From the NCBI RefSeq assembly GCF_020567705.1, contig NZ_JAJDJU010000003.1, positions 1 through 64,000 of the forward strand: 64,000 bases of DNA. Direction: 5' to 3'. Source of the stretch: Acidocella sp. KAb 2-4 (GTDB taxonomy: Bacteria > Pseudomonadota > Alphaproteobacteria > Acetobacterales > Acetobacteraceae). The translations under genes and the position numbers were made by a program. This document shows positions 50,441 to 59,210 of this stretch, in pieces (position 1 is the first letter of the stretch; each line of letters opens with the position of its first letter). A model generated the notes under the pieces. It did not search any database and was not told where the DNA came from. It saw nothing but the letters and a program-made list of their open reading frames with translations.

Positions 50441-50480
50441 CGAAATCCGGCTGGGCCGTAATCTCCGCCAGCCTGAGATC

Positions 50481-51548
50481 ATGAAAGGTGGCATATTGAA
50501 ACGGCGCCATATGTTGAGCGGGCTGGTTCTGGCCGTGGGGGCTCCCCGCCTGGGCCGGGCCGATAGCGTCGCGGTATCCGTGGCGCCGCCGCCGCTCACC
50601 TTGCTGGTGGCCGGGCCGGATGGCCAGCAGACCAGCCGCTGGGGCGATGCCTGCGCCCTCGCCATGGAAGGTAGTTTTCCCGGCAACCCGGCGATCAACA
50701 CCATGCCCGTCGGCGGGCTGGATGGCGTGACCGGCGCCAACCGGCTGGATGCGCTGGTGGTGCCCGATGGCAAGACCGCCGCCATTTTGCCGGGCGCCGC
50801 GCTCATCGCGTTTCTCGCCGGCGACAGCCGGGTGCATTTCGACCCGACGCGCTGGACGCCGCTGCTTGCGGGCAGCAATTCCGGCGTGCTGATGCTGCGC
50901 GCGCCGGCGGGCAAGACGCCTGATCTCGCGCTGCTGCGCACGATGGCGCCGGTGCGGATTGGCGCGGATTCGCCGCAGAGCGCCGATCTCGCGGCGCTGC
51001 TGGGGCTGGCGCGGCTCGGCGTCGCCGCCGCGCCGGTGTTTGGCCTGCGCGATACAGCGGCCAAGACCCGCGCCTTCATCGCCGGCGAGGTGGATGCCGT
51101 GTTCATTAGTGGCGAGGGGGTGCCGGAAGACCTTGCCGCACTCTCTGCCTCGGGCGCGGCCCCGGCGTTTTCGCTCGGCGCGCTTGGCGCCAATGGTCAG
51201 GTGACGGCGGACCCGCTGTTTCCGGACCTGCCGGATGCGCTGGCGTTCGGCCCCGGCACCGCGCCGTTTCTCGACACCGCCTATCAAGCCGCCGCCGCCG
51301 CCGCGCGGCTGGATTTTTTGCTGGTGCTGCCGAAGCTGACCGACGCCACCTCGGTCGCCCTGTGGCGCAGCGCAGCTACCACGGCCAGCGCCGCGCCCGG
51401 CCTCTCCGCCGCGGCGGATGCCAGCGCCATCGCCCTGCAGCCAGCGACGGTGCTGGCCAGCGCGCTCGCCGCGCTCAACCTGCAGCCCAATGACCAGGCC
51501 AGTCTGCAGACCTTCCTGGCCAAGACGTATGGCTGGCAGCCAAGCTGA
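50481..51548 (+). CDS. Periplasmic solute-binding protein, TctC/Bug-like (divergent)
   Basis: 355 residues. The N-terminus has KRRHMLSGLVLAVG, a Tat-like twin-Arg signal, followed by a mature domain with features of Bug/TctC substrate-binding proteins (AALIAFLAGDS, DPTRWTPLLAGSNSGVLML, GEVDAVFISGEG). It is Ala-rich, and no TctA/TctB membrane genes lie nearby, so its transport partner, if any, is elsewhere. It sits between apt and radA with 40 bp and 2 bp gaps. Confidence 0.6.
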   Translation: MKGGILKRRHMLSGLVLAVGAPRLGRADSVAVSVAPPPLTLLVAGPDGQQTSRWGDACALAMEGSFPGNPAINTMPVGGLDGVTGANRLDALVVPDGKTAAILPGAALIAFLAGDSRVHFDPTRWTPLLAGSNSGVLMLRAPAGKTPDLALLRTMAPVRIGADSPQSADLAALLGLARLGVAAAPVFGLRDTAAKTRAFIAGEVDAVFISGEGVPEDLAALSASGAAPAFSLGALGANGQVTADPLFPDLPDALAFGPGTAPFLDTAYQAAAAAARLDFLLVLPKLTDATSVALWRSAATTASAAPGLSAAADASAIALQPATVLASALAALNLQPNDQASLQTFLAKTYGWQPS

Positions 51549-51550
51549 AC

Positions 51551-52963
51551 TTGGCGAAGCCGGTTAAAACCTATGTCTGCACCGACTGCGGCAGCGTCTT
51601 CCCGAAATGGGCGGGGCGCTGCGAGGCCTGCGGCGCCTGGAACACGCTGGAGGAGCAGGTTCTGCCCAAGGCGCTGCCGGGGGGGATGAAAGAGACCGCC
51701 CGGAAACCGGGCAAGCTGGAATTCGTCGGGCTGGAGGGGGTTACGCCGCCGCCGCCGCGCGTGCCCACGACCATCGGCGAGTTCGACCGCGTGCTGGGCG
51801 GCGGGCTGGTGCCGGCCTCGGTAGTGCTCGTGGGTGGCGATCCGGGCATTGGTAAATCGACCCTGCTCCTGCAGGCCGGGGCGGCGCTCGGCCGGGCCGG
51901 GCGGGAGGTTGTGTATATCTCGGGCGAGGAGTCGATCGACCAGATCCGCCTGCGCGCGCGGCGGCTGGGGCTGACGCAATCGCCCATGCATCTCGCCGCC
52001 GCCACCCAGCTGGGCGACATTCTGGCGAGCCTCGCGCAATTCCCCAACGCGGCGCTGGTGGTCATCGACTCCATCCAGACCATGTGGACCGACGGGGTGG
52101 AGTCCGCGCCCGGCTCGGTGACGCAGGTGCGCGCCGCCGCCTTCGAGCTGATCCGCGCGGCGAAAACGCAAGGCTTCGCGCTGATGCTGGTTGGGCATGT
52201 GACCAAGGAGGGCAATATCGCCGGGCCGCGCGTGCTGGAGCACATGGTGGATGTGGTGCTGCATTTCGAGGGCGATCGCGGCCATCAATTCCGCATCCTG
52301 CGCGGCATCAAAAACCGTTTCGGCGCCACGGATGAAATTGGCGTGTTCGAGATGACGGGGCAGGGGGTGTCGGAAGTCGCCAATCCCTCGGCGCTGTTTT
52401 TGGCCGAGCGGCGGGGCAATGTCTCCGGCTCGGCGGTGTTCGCGGGGCTGGAGGGCTCGCGCCCGGTGCTGGTCGAGATCCAGGTGCTGCTCGCCCCCAA
52501 CCCCGGCGGCTCGCCGCGGCGCTCGGTGATTGGCTGGGATTCCGGGCGGCTCTCGATGCTGCTGGCGGTGCTGGAGACGCGCTGCGGGCTGAAGCTGGCG
52601 ATGAACGACGTGTATCTCAACGTCGCCGGGGGGTTGCGGGTGAACGAACCGGGGGCGGACCTCGCGGTGGCGGCGGCGCTGATCTCCGCCGCCTCGGATG
52701 TGCCGACCGACCCGGAGATGGTGTTCTTCGGCGAGATCGGCCTCTCGGGCGAGCTGCGCCAGGTGGCGCAGACCGAGCTGCGGCTGAAGGAGGCGGCGAA
52801 GCTCGGCTTCGCCCGCGCCGCCGCGCCCAAGCGCGTGGCGGGCGGCACCGCGCGCCTCTCCGTGCCGAAATCATTGGGCCTTGTTGAGATCGGGCATCTC
52901 ACCGACCTTGTTGGGATCATCGCCGCCGGGGTAAAACCGGGGCGAAGCAAGGAGGATGAATGA
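51551..52963 (+). CDS. radA: DNA repair protein RadA (Sms)
   Basis: 470 residues. Four-Cys zinc finger CTDCGSVFPKWAGRCEACGAW near the N-terminus, RecA-like core with Walker A VGGDPGIGKSTLLLQAG, the RadA-specific KNRFGATDEIGVFEM motif, and a C-terminal Lon-protease-like domain (LNVAGGLRVNEPGADLAVAAALIS, FGEIGLSGELRQV). It promotes branch migration in recombination. The start is TTG 51551, which gives the standard AKPVKTYVC N-terminus just after the preceding stop. Confidence 0.96.
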   Translation: MAKPVKTYVCTDCGSVFPKWAGRCEACGAWNTLEEQVLPKALPGGMKETARKPGKLEFVGLEGVTPPPPRVPTTIGEFDRVLGGGLVPASVVLVGGDPGIGKSTLLLQAGAALGRAGREVVYISGEESIDQIRLRARRLGLTQSPMHLAAATQLGDILASLAQFPNAALVVIDSIQTMWTDGVESAPGSVTQVRAAAFELIRAAKTQGFALMLVGHVTKEGNIAGPRVLEHMVDVVLHFEGDRGHQFRILRGIKNRFGATDEIGVFEMTGQGVSEVANPSALFLAERRGNVSGSAVFAGLEGSRPVLVEIQVLLAPNPGGSPRRSVIGWDSGRLSMLLAVLETRCGLKLAMNDVYLNVAGGLRVNEPGADLAVAAALISAASDVPTDPEMVFFGEIGLSGELRQVAQTELRLKEAAKLGFARAAAPKRVAGGTARLSVPKSLGLVEIGHLTDLVGIIAAGVKPGRSKEDE

Positions 52964-53535
52964 CCTGGATTGATGCCGCCGCGATCGTCGTCGTGCTGCT
53001 GTCGGCGGCCATTTCGATGGTGCGTGGCTTCGTGCGCGAGGTGTTGGGCGTGGGGGCGTGGATCGGCGCGGCCTTCGCGGCGGTGAAATTCTACCCGCTG
53101 GCGCAGCCCGAGATCGCGTCGATTTTGCCGGCCAGCATGAAGGGCTTCGTGATCTACGGCGCGATGGCGGTGGTGTTCCTGATCGTGCTGATCGTGCTCA
53201 GCCTGGTCTCGGCCCTGATCGGCGGGCTGGTGCGGGATTCCGCGCTTTCCGGGCTGGACCATAGCCTTGGCTTGGTGTTTGGCGCGCTGCGCGGGGCCGT
53301 GGTGGTGTGCCTGGCGTATATCGCGCTCTCGGTCGGCGTGGCGCAGCCGCAATGGCCGGCCCCGGTGGTGAAAGCGCGCTTCCTGCCGATGGCGTATCAG
53401 GGCGCGAAAGCCCTGGCCTCGCTGCTGCCCGATAATTACCAGCCCAAGGTGGACCCGCTGCCCGGCAGCCCGGCGCCGCCCGCCAGCGCGCTCATGCAGC
53501 AGCCGGTTTCGGGCAGCGCCTTGCAGACCTATTGA
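52960..53535 (+). CDS. cvpA: CvpA family membrane protein
   Basis: 191 residues with about four hydrophobic segments; it begins TWIDAAAIVVVLLSAAISMVRG-FVREVLGVGAWIGAAFAA and continues like CvpA proteins (colicin V production and envelope functions). Start overlaps the radA stop by 4 nt. It precedes purF by 86 bp, the frequent cvpA-purF order. Confidence 0.9.
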   Translation: MTWIDAAAIVVVLLSAAISMVRGFVREVLGVGAWIGAAFAAVKFYPLAQPEIASILPASMKGFVIYGAMAVVFLIVLIVLSLVSALIGGLVRDSALSGLDHSLGLVFGALRGAVVVCLAYIALSVGVAQPQWPAPVVKARFLPMAYQGAKALASLLPDNYQPKVDPLPGSPAPPASALMQQPVSGSALQTY

Positions 53536-53621
53536 CGGGGCGATAGCACTTATGCGCATCCCCGCCTCGACATTGCATTGTCACACGGGTAGTTGACGCG
53601 CGCGTAGCTGGAGGTTGGCCG

Positions 53622-55073
53622 ATGATTGATGATGACAAGCTGCACGAGGAGTGCGGCGTTTTCGGCGCCTGGAATGTGACGGATGCCGCCGCGATCACCG
53701 CGCTGGGCCTGCATGCTCTGCAGCATCGCGGTCAGGAGGCGACCGGCATCGTGACGCATGACGGCGTGCGGTTCAACTCGCATAAGGGCCTTGGCCTGGT
53801 GGGCGACAATTACGGCGATGCCAAGGTGATGGCGGGCCTGCCCGGCACACGCGCCATCGGCCATAACCGCTACGCCACCACCGGCGAGACCGTGCTGCGC
53901 AACGTGCAGCCGCTCTTCGCGGAATTCGAGTTTGGCGGCCTCGCGGTGGGCCATAACGGCAACCTCACCAACGCGCACACGCTCCGCCGCGCCCTGGTGC
54001 GCCGCGGCTGCCTGTTCCAATCCACCATGGACTCCGAGGTGTTCGTCCACCTCATCGCCATCTCGCTCTACACCAATGTGGTGGACCGGCTGATCGATGC
54101 GGTGAAGCAGGTGGTCGGCGCCTATTCGCTGGTGGCGCTGACGCAGGAGCAGCTCATCGGCGTGCGCGACCCGCGCGGCGTGCGCCCGCTCATCCTGGGC
54201 CGCACCCATGGCGCCGATGGCAAGACGGGCTGGGTTCTGGCCTCCGAGACCTGCGCGCTGGAGATCGTCGGCGCGGAGTTCGTCCGCGATGTGGAGCCGG
54301 GCGAGATCGTCATCATCGACGATAGCGGCGTGCAGAGCATCAAGCCGTTCAGCGCCCAGCCGCCGCGCTTCTGTGTGTTTGAGTATATCTATTTCGCCCG
54401 CCCGGATTCGGTGATGGAGGGGCAGTCCGTCTATACGGCGCGCAAGGCGATTGGCGCGCAGCTAGCCAAGGAGGCGCCGGCCACGGCCGATGTGGTCGTG
54501 CCGGTGCCCGATTCGGGCGTACCCGCCGCCATGGGCTTCGCTGAGGCCTCGGGCCTCGCCTTCGAGTTGGGCATCATCCGCAACCATTATGTCGGCCGTA
54601 CGTTCATTGAGCCCACCGACCAGATCCGCCATCTGGGTGTGCGCCTCAAGCACTCGGCCAACCGCGCCATGATCGAGGGCAAGCGCGTGGTGCTGGTGGA
54701 CGACTCGATCGTGCGCGGCACCACCAGCAAGAAAATCGTGGAGATGATGCGCCAGGCCGGGGCGGCCGAGGTGCATATGCGCATTGCCGGCCCGCCGACC
54801 ACTCATTCCTGCTTCTACGGCATCGATACGCCCGAGCGCGGCAAGCTGCTCGCGGCCCGCAACTCGGTGGAGGAGATGGCCCGGGTGATCGGCGCTGACA
54901 GCCTCGCCTTCATCTCGATTGACGGGCTTTACCGGGCGCTGGGCAAGCCAGGGCGCGACTCGAACGCGCCCGCCTTCTGCGACGCCTGCTTCACCGGGGA
55001 TTACCCGATCGAGCTGACCGACCACAACGAGCCGGGCGAGGCGCAGCCGAGCCTGTTGTCCGAACTGAAGTAA
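53622..55073 (+). CDS. purF: Amidophosphoribosyltransferase
   Basis: 483 residues. N-terminal nucleophile Cys in EECGVFGAWN (Cys near 11, after a short propeptide), GHNRYATTG and GHNGNLTNA of the glutamine site, then the phosphoribosyltransferase domain with VVPVPDSGVPAAMGFAE, RTFIEPT and VLVDDSIVRGTTSKKIVEMMRQAGA. It commits PRPP to purine synthesis. Cys residues near the C-terminus (PAFCDACFTGDYP) resemble the Fe-S ligands of clostridial/Bacillus-type enzymes. Confidence 0.97.
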   Translation: MIDDDKLHEECGVFGAWNVTDAAAITALGLHALQHRGQEATGIVTHDGVRFNSHKGLGLVGDNYGDAKVMAGLPGTRAIGHNRYATTGETVLRNVQPLFAEFEFGGLAVGHNGNLTNAHTLRRALVRRGCLFQSTMDSEVFVHLIAISLYTNVVDRLIDAVKQVVGAYSLVALTQEQLIGVRDPRGVRPLILGRTHGADGKTGWVLASETCALEIVGAEFVRDVEPGEIVIIDDSGVQSIKPFSAQPPRFCVFEYIYFARPDSVMEGQSVYTARKAIGAQLAKEAPATADVVVPVPDSGVPAAMGFAEASGLAFELGIIRNHYVGRTFIEPTDQIRHLGVRLKHSANRAMIEGKRVVLVDDSIVRGTTSKKIVEMMRQAGAAEVHMRIAGPPTTHSCFYGIDTPERGKLLAARNSVEEMARVIGADSLAFISIDGLYRALGKPGRDSNAPAFCDACFTGDYPIELTDHNEPGEAQPSLLSELK

Positions 55074-55074
55074 C

Positions 55075-55482
55075 GTGGACGATATCGCCGCCTATCTCTG
55101 GGTGGCGCTGGGCGGGGCTCTGGGCAGCGCCGCCCGTTATGCCCTGGGCAATGCGATGGTGGCGGCGCTTGGCGCGGCCTTTCCCTGGGGCACACTGCTC
55201 ATCAACATCATTGGCTCCTTCGTGATCAGCTGCTTCGGCCTGATCGCCGGGGCGGATGGCCGGTTGCCCTTGCCGTTCGAGGCGCGGGTCTTTGTCACCG
55301 TCGGCATTTGCGGCGGCTTCACCACTTTTTCCTCATTCAGCCTGCAAACTGTGGAATTGGCGCGCAGCGGCCATGCCGGCCGGGCCTTGGCCTACGCGCT
55401 GGCTTCGGTGACGCTGTGCGTTGTGGCATGCGCTCTCGGGGTTTTGGTGGCGCAGGCGGTGAACGCCTCCCGTCAAGGCTGA
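55075..55482 (+). CDS. crcB: Fluoride ion channel CrcB/FluC
   Basis: 135 residues, four hydrophobic segments. ALGGALGSAARYALG at the start, WGTLLINIIGSFVISCFGL, and the pore motif GICGGFTTFSSFS are diagnostic. It lets fluoride leave the cytoplasm. GTG start at 55075, one base after the purF stop, so it is probably cotranscribed. Confidence 0.94.
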   Translation: MDDIAAYLWVALGGALGSAARYALGNAMVAALGAAFPWGTLLINIIGSFVISCFGLIAGADGRLPLPFEARVFVTVGICGGFTTFSSFSLQTVELARSGHAGRALAYALASVTLCVVACALGVLVAQAVNASRQG

Positions 55483-55694
55483 TTTGCTGACATTTTTGTG
55501 TCATTTGGGCCACACAAATGCTGTAAGTTTATGGGGTTGCGCTTTTGAGCTAGAACAACCCGCGGTTTGGCGGTTAGAAAATGCCTCGTGACTACTGATG
55601 CGGTCTCGCTGCCCGGTTCTCTTCCGTGAGGCGTACGGCATCTGGTTTCGTTCAATCTGGCGCAAAATTTAGCGCAAACAGGAGGCATTATAAT

Positions 55695-56885
55695 ATGCGT
55701 CGTCATCTTCTCGGGCTCGGCTTCGCCGCCGCGTCGTCTCTCCTGGCTCTCAACGCCGCCCAGGCCATGACCGGCCCGCAGGCTATCAATATCGACGGCG
55801 GCCCGCTCGGCCAGCTTTCTCTGAGCGGCGGCGTTAACGGTTATGGCTATGTCGTCAGCAACCAGCCGAATAACCTGCAGACCACTGGCGCCAACATTGG
55901 CGACGCGCTGATCGAACTGCAGAAGAACACTGGCGTGCTGCAGTTCACCATCGAGGTTGGCAGCACCTCGTCGCAGACGCTGGGCGCGCTGGGTTCCGAT
56001 CGTAAGGGGCATATCCCCAACACCAGCACCAACGTGTTCACCACCGGCCCGCTCTATGCCGGCTATATTACGATTGCCCCGCAGAACTCGCCGGTGACTG
56101 TCTCTGTCGGTCAGCTTGCCTCGCTGGAAGGCTACGAGTCGCTGCAGGCCTGGAACAACCCGAGCCAGCTGACCACCGCGCTCTTCTATGTTGAGAACAG
56201 CCAGTCGCGCGGCGTCTCCGCCAGCTATGCCAATGGCCCTCTGAGCGCCACGGTTGAGTTTGGCGACGGCGTTGACTCCGGCGTGTTCAACTTCCTGCAG
56301 GCCCTGGTCAGCTACCAGTTCAACGCGAACAACACCCTGAGTGTATATTACGCCGGTAATCTTGGCCGCACGGGTCTGAACACCTATGCTTATGGCGGTT
56401 ACACGACGGGTACGTTTGGTAATACGGTGGCTGCGGGTGCTGCGTACGCCAACAACCAGATGGTCGGTGCTTATTACAGCTACACCAACGGCAGCCTGAA
56501 CCTGATTCCGGAAGTGCAGTACCAGCTGGCGAAGGCCGATCATCAGATTGGCATTCAGAAGCCGACCTCGACCTTCGGCGCGGCTGTGCTGGCTGATTAC
56601 GCTTTTGCCAACACCCCGTACTCGCTGGGCGGCTGGGTTGAGTATTTCAACTCGCATACTTCTGCGGCTGACAATGCCAGCTGGTTTGTCGGCCCCGACG
56701 CCTCCGCGATCGGTGCTGCCCTGTCTCCGACCTGGCAGTACAAGGATCTGTATGTCCGCGCCAACGCTGGCTACATCTACCTGCTGCACCACCGGGATGC
56801 GCTGGGTAACGAATTCGGTTACGGCAACACCGGCACCAGCCGTGGCCAGTTCACCGGCACGCTGGAAGCCGGCCTGCTGTTCTAA
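55695..56885 (+). CDS. Outer-membrane beta-barrel porin (BBP2-like)
   Basis: 396 residues: signal peptide to ...NAAQA near 23, then Asn/Tyr/Ser-rich repeating strands (for example LSLSGGVNGYGYVVSN, TNGSLNLIPEVQYQL, YKDLYVRANAGYIYLLHH) ending in the typical terminal Phe (AGLLF). The family seems to be the general beta-barrel porins of Acetobacteraceae-type bacteria. AGGAGG precedes the ATG. A 212-bp upstream region with AT-rich parts probably holds its own promoter and a long leader. A strong terminator follows. Confidence 0.85.
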   Translation: MRRHLLGLGFAAASSLLALNAAQAMTGPQAINIDGGPLGQLSLSGGVNGYGYVVSNQPNNLQTTGANIGDALIELQKNTGVLQFTIEVGSTSSQTLGALGSDRKGHIPNTSTNVFTTGPLYAGYITIAPQNSPVTVSVGQLASLEGYESLQAWNNPSQLTTALFYVENSQSRGVSASYANGPLSATVEFGDGVDSGVFNFLQALVSYQFNANNTLSVYYAGNLGRTGLNTYAYGGYTTGTFGNTVAAGAAYANNQMVGAYYSYTNGSLNLIPEVQYQLAKADHQIGIQKPTSTFGAAVLADYAFANTPYSLGGWVEYFNSHTSAADNASWFVGPDASAIGAALSPTWQYKDLYVRANAGYIYLLHHRDALGNEFGYGNTGTSRGQFTGTLEAGLLF

Positions 56886-56907
56886 TCCGGCAGTCAGCCA
56901 AAACGGA

Positions 56908-56938
56908 AAAGGCCGGGGGATTTCCCCGGCCTTTTTTA
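56908..56938 (+). terminator. Rho-independent terminator after the porin
   Basis: AAAAGGCCGGGG stem, short loop, CCCCGGCC then TTTTTT. It also could serve the convergent gene that ends at 56958. Confidence 0.93.
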
Positions 56939-56957
56939 TTGCGCCGGTGGCGGCGGC

Positions 56958-57365
56958 TTATTTCGCGACCTGCGCCAGCCAGTCCGGCAGATTATAGTAA
57001 TTCGTCACCCGCGCGATCCTTCCGCCGCGGATGGTGAAGAACGCGCCGCCCGGCAGCACATAGGCCTGCCCATGCGCCTCCGGCATGCCATGCCCGGCCT
57101 GCAAATATTCGCCATGCACCACATATTCCGCCGCCGCGCGCGCGCCGCCCGGCTCGGTCATGATCACGATGTCAGTCAGCCGCTCGCGGTAGCAGCGGTT
57201 CATCTCGTGCAGAAAGGCGGTGAACGCCGTTTTGCCGGTTTCGGTGCCGGATTGGTTGATGTCGTGGCGCACATCCTCGGTGAGCAGCGCCACCATCGCC
57301 GCGATGTCGCCATTGTTGAAGGCGGCGTAATAAGATTCGATCAATTTCCTCACGGTTTCGCTCAT
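56958..57365 (-). CDS. SnoaL/NTF2-like protein
   Basis: 135 residues, cone-shaped NTF2 fold: IESYYAAFNNGDIAAMVALLTEDVRHDINQSG, TAFTAFLHEMNRCYRERLTDIVIM, and the final GGAFFTIRGGRIARVTNYYNLPDWL strand pair. Many relatives are ketosteroid-isomerase-like or of unknown role, so no substrate can be given. It lies between the porin and mutL on the minus strand. Confidence 0.8.
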   Translation of the reverse strand: MSETVRKLIESYYAAFNNGDIAAMVALLTEDVRHDINQSGTETGKTAFTAFLHEMNRCYRERLTDIVIMTEPGGARAAAEYVVHGEYLQAGHGMPEAHGQAYVLPGGAFFTIRGGRIARVTNYYNLPDWLAQVAK

Positions 57366-57422
57366 GCGGGGCTCCTTTTCGTGCCACCATGCCGCGCCGA
57401 TTCCGCGCCGGGCAAGAGCGTA

Positions 57423-59177
57423 TCAGGCGCGGCGGCCAAACATTGTTTCGAGTTCGGCGCGTGACAGCTTGAGAAAGGTGGGGCGGCCATGGCTGCATGT
57501 GGCGGCGCGCGGTGTCGCCTCCATCTCGCGCAGCAGGGCGGACATTTCCTCCAGTGCCAGCCGCCGCCCGGCGCGGATGGAGCGATGGCAGGCGAGCCGG
57601 GCCAGTGCCGCATCCAGCCGCGCCTCCAGCGCCAGCGGCGCCTCGGCCTCGGCGAATTCCCCGGCGAGGTCGCGCAGCAGCCCGGCGGCGTCCGGATGCT
57701 TCAGCGCGGCGGGCACGGAACGCACCAGAATCGCCCCTGGCCCGAAGGCTTCGATCTCCAGCCCCAGCCGGGCCAGGGTGTCGGTTTCCGCCAGCAGCCG
57801 TGCGGCCTCGATGGGCGGGAAATCCACCACCACCGGCACCAGCAGCGGCTGGCTGGCCACCCGCCCGGCGGTGAATTCGGCGCGCAGCCTCTCCTCGGTC
57901 AGCCGCTCATGTGCGGCGTGCTGATCCACGATCACCAGCGCGCCATCGGGCGCGGCGGCGAGGATGTAGGTATCCAGGATCTGCGCCAGCGGGGCGCCGA
58001 GCGGATGCGCCGCCGGGGGCGGTGCCTCTGGCATGGCGAATTGCCGTGCGGCGGGCGGGGTGGCGAGGCGCAGTTCGGCCTCGGCAAAGCCGCGCGCGGC
58101 GGGCGAGGGCGGGGGCGGCGCGCCGAAGGGCAGCCGCATGGCCGGGGCAGCGGGCCGCGCGGCAGGCGCTGCGGCTGGGGCGAGGGCCAGGGTCACCGGG
58201 CGCTCCAGCGCGCGGGTGATGGCGCCGATCACCAGGCTGCGCACGCCGTTGGCATCGGCGAATCGCAGTTCGGTCTTGGCGGGATGCACGTTCACGTCCA
58301 GCGCTTCATCGGGCAGGGTCAGGCGCAGCGCTGCCACCGCATGCCGGCCCGAGGGCAAAACATCGCGATAGGCGAGGCGCAGCGAGAGACGCAGCAGCGG
58401 GTCCTGCACCGGCCGCCCGTTCACCACGAAGCTTTGCAGCGCCATGGTCGCGCGTGACAGGCTGGCCGGGCCGATCAGCCCGCTCAGGCGCACATCCTCG
58501 CGCTCGGCCTCCAGCGCCAGCAGCGAGGCCGCGGTCTCCCGCCCGAACAGCGCCGCCACCCGTGCCGCCTCGCTCTGGCCGGGCAGGTCGAACAGCACGC
58601 GCTCGTCGGAGACCAGCCGGAACGCCACGTGCGGCGCCGCCAGGGCGAGCCGCCACACCGCACGCTCGGCGGCTTCGGCCTCGGCCCTGGGCGAGCGCAG
58701 GAATTTGCGCCGCGCCGGGGTGGCGTAAAACAGGTCCTCGGCGATGGCGCGCGTGCCCTTCACGCCGGGCGCGGGGGCGATCTCGCTCACCGCCCCGCCG
58801 GAGACATTGATGCGATACGCCGAATCCTGCCCGGCCGGGCGGCTGATCAGGGTGAGCTTAGCGGCGGCGCCGATCGAGGGCAGGGCCTCGCCGCGGAAGC
58901 CGAGCGTGCTGATGCGCACCAGCGCTTCGTCAGCGAGTTTGGAGGTGGCATGGCGCTCGATGGCCAAGGCCAGTTCACCCTGCGGGATGCCGCAGCCATC
59001 GTCGATGATCTCGATGCGCTCGATGCCGCCCCCGGCCAGGATCACCTCGATCCGCTGCGCCCCGGCATCCAGCGCATTCTCCACCAGCTCCTTCACGGCG
59101 GCGGCGGGGCGCTCGATCACCTCGCCGGCGGCGATGCGGTTGACGGTGGTTTCGGCAAGGCGGCGGATCTGCGGCAT
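57423..59177 (-). CDS. mutL: DNA mismatch repair protein MutL
   Basis: 584 residues. GHKL ATPase motifs: NRIAAGEVIERPAAAVKELVENALDAGA (motif I), DDGCGIP (II), GFRGEALPSI (III). The C-terminal domain has the endonuclease metal motif DQHA-x2-E-x4-E in VDQHAAHERLTEERL. A nicking MutL of this kind replaces MutH, so strand choice in this organism is not by Dam/MutH. A Pro/Ala linker joins the two domains. Confidence 0.96.
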   Translation of the reverse strand: MPQIRRLAETTVNRIAAGEVIERPAAAVKELVENALDAGAQRIEVILAGGGIERIEIIDDGCGIPQGELALAIERHATSKLADEALVRISTLGFRGEALPSIGAAAKLTLISRPAGQDSAYRINVSGGAVSEIAPAPGVKGTRAIAEDLFYATPARRKFLRSPRAEAEAAERAVWRLALAAPHVAFRLVSDERVLFDLPGQSEAARVAALFGRETAASLLALEAEREDVRLSGLIGPASLSRATMALQSFVVNGRPVQDPLLRLSLRLAYRDVLPSGRHAVAALRLTLPDEALDVNVHPAKTELRFADANGVRSLVIGAITRALERPVTLALAPAAAPAARPAAPAMRLPFGAPPPPSPAARGFAEAELRLATPPAARQFAMPEAPPPAAHPLGAPLAQILDTYILAAAPDGALVIVDQHAAHERLTEERLRAEFTAGRVASQPLLVPVVVDFPPIEAARLLAETDTLARLGLEIEAFGPGAILVRSVPAALKHPDAAGLLRDLAGEFAEAEAPLALEARLDAALARLACHRSIRAGRRLALEEMSALLREMEATPRAATCSHGRPTFLKLSRAELETMFGRRA

Positions 59178-59210
59178 GAGCCGCGTCTAGCACAATGACG
59201 CGAGTCCCGG

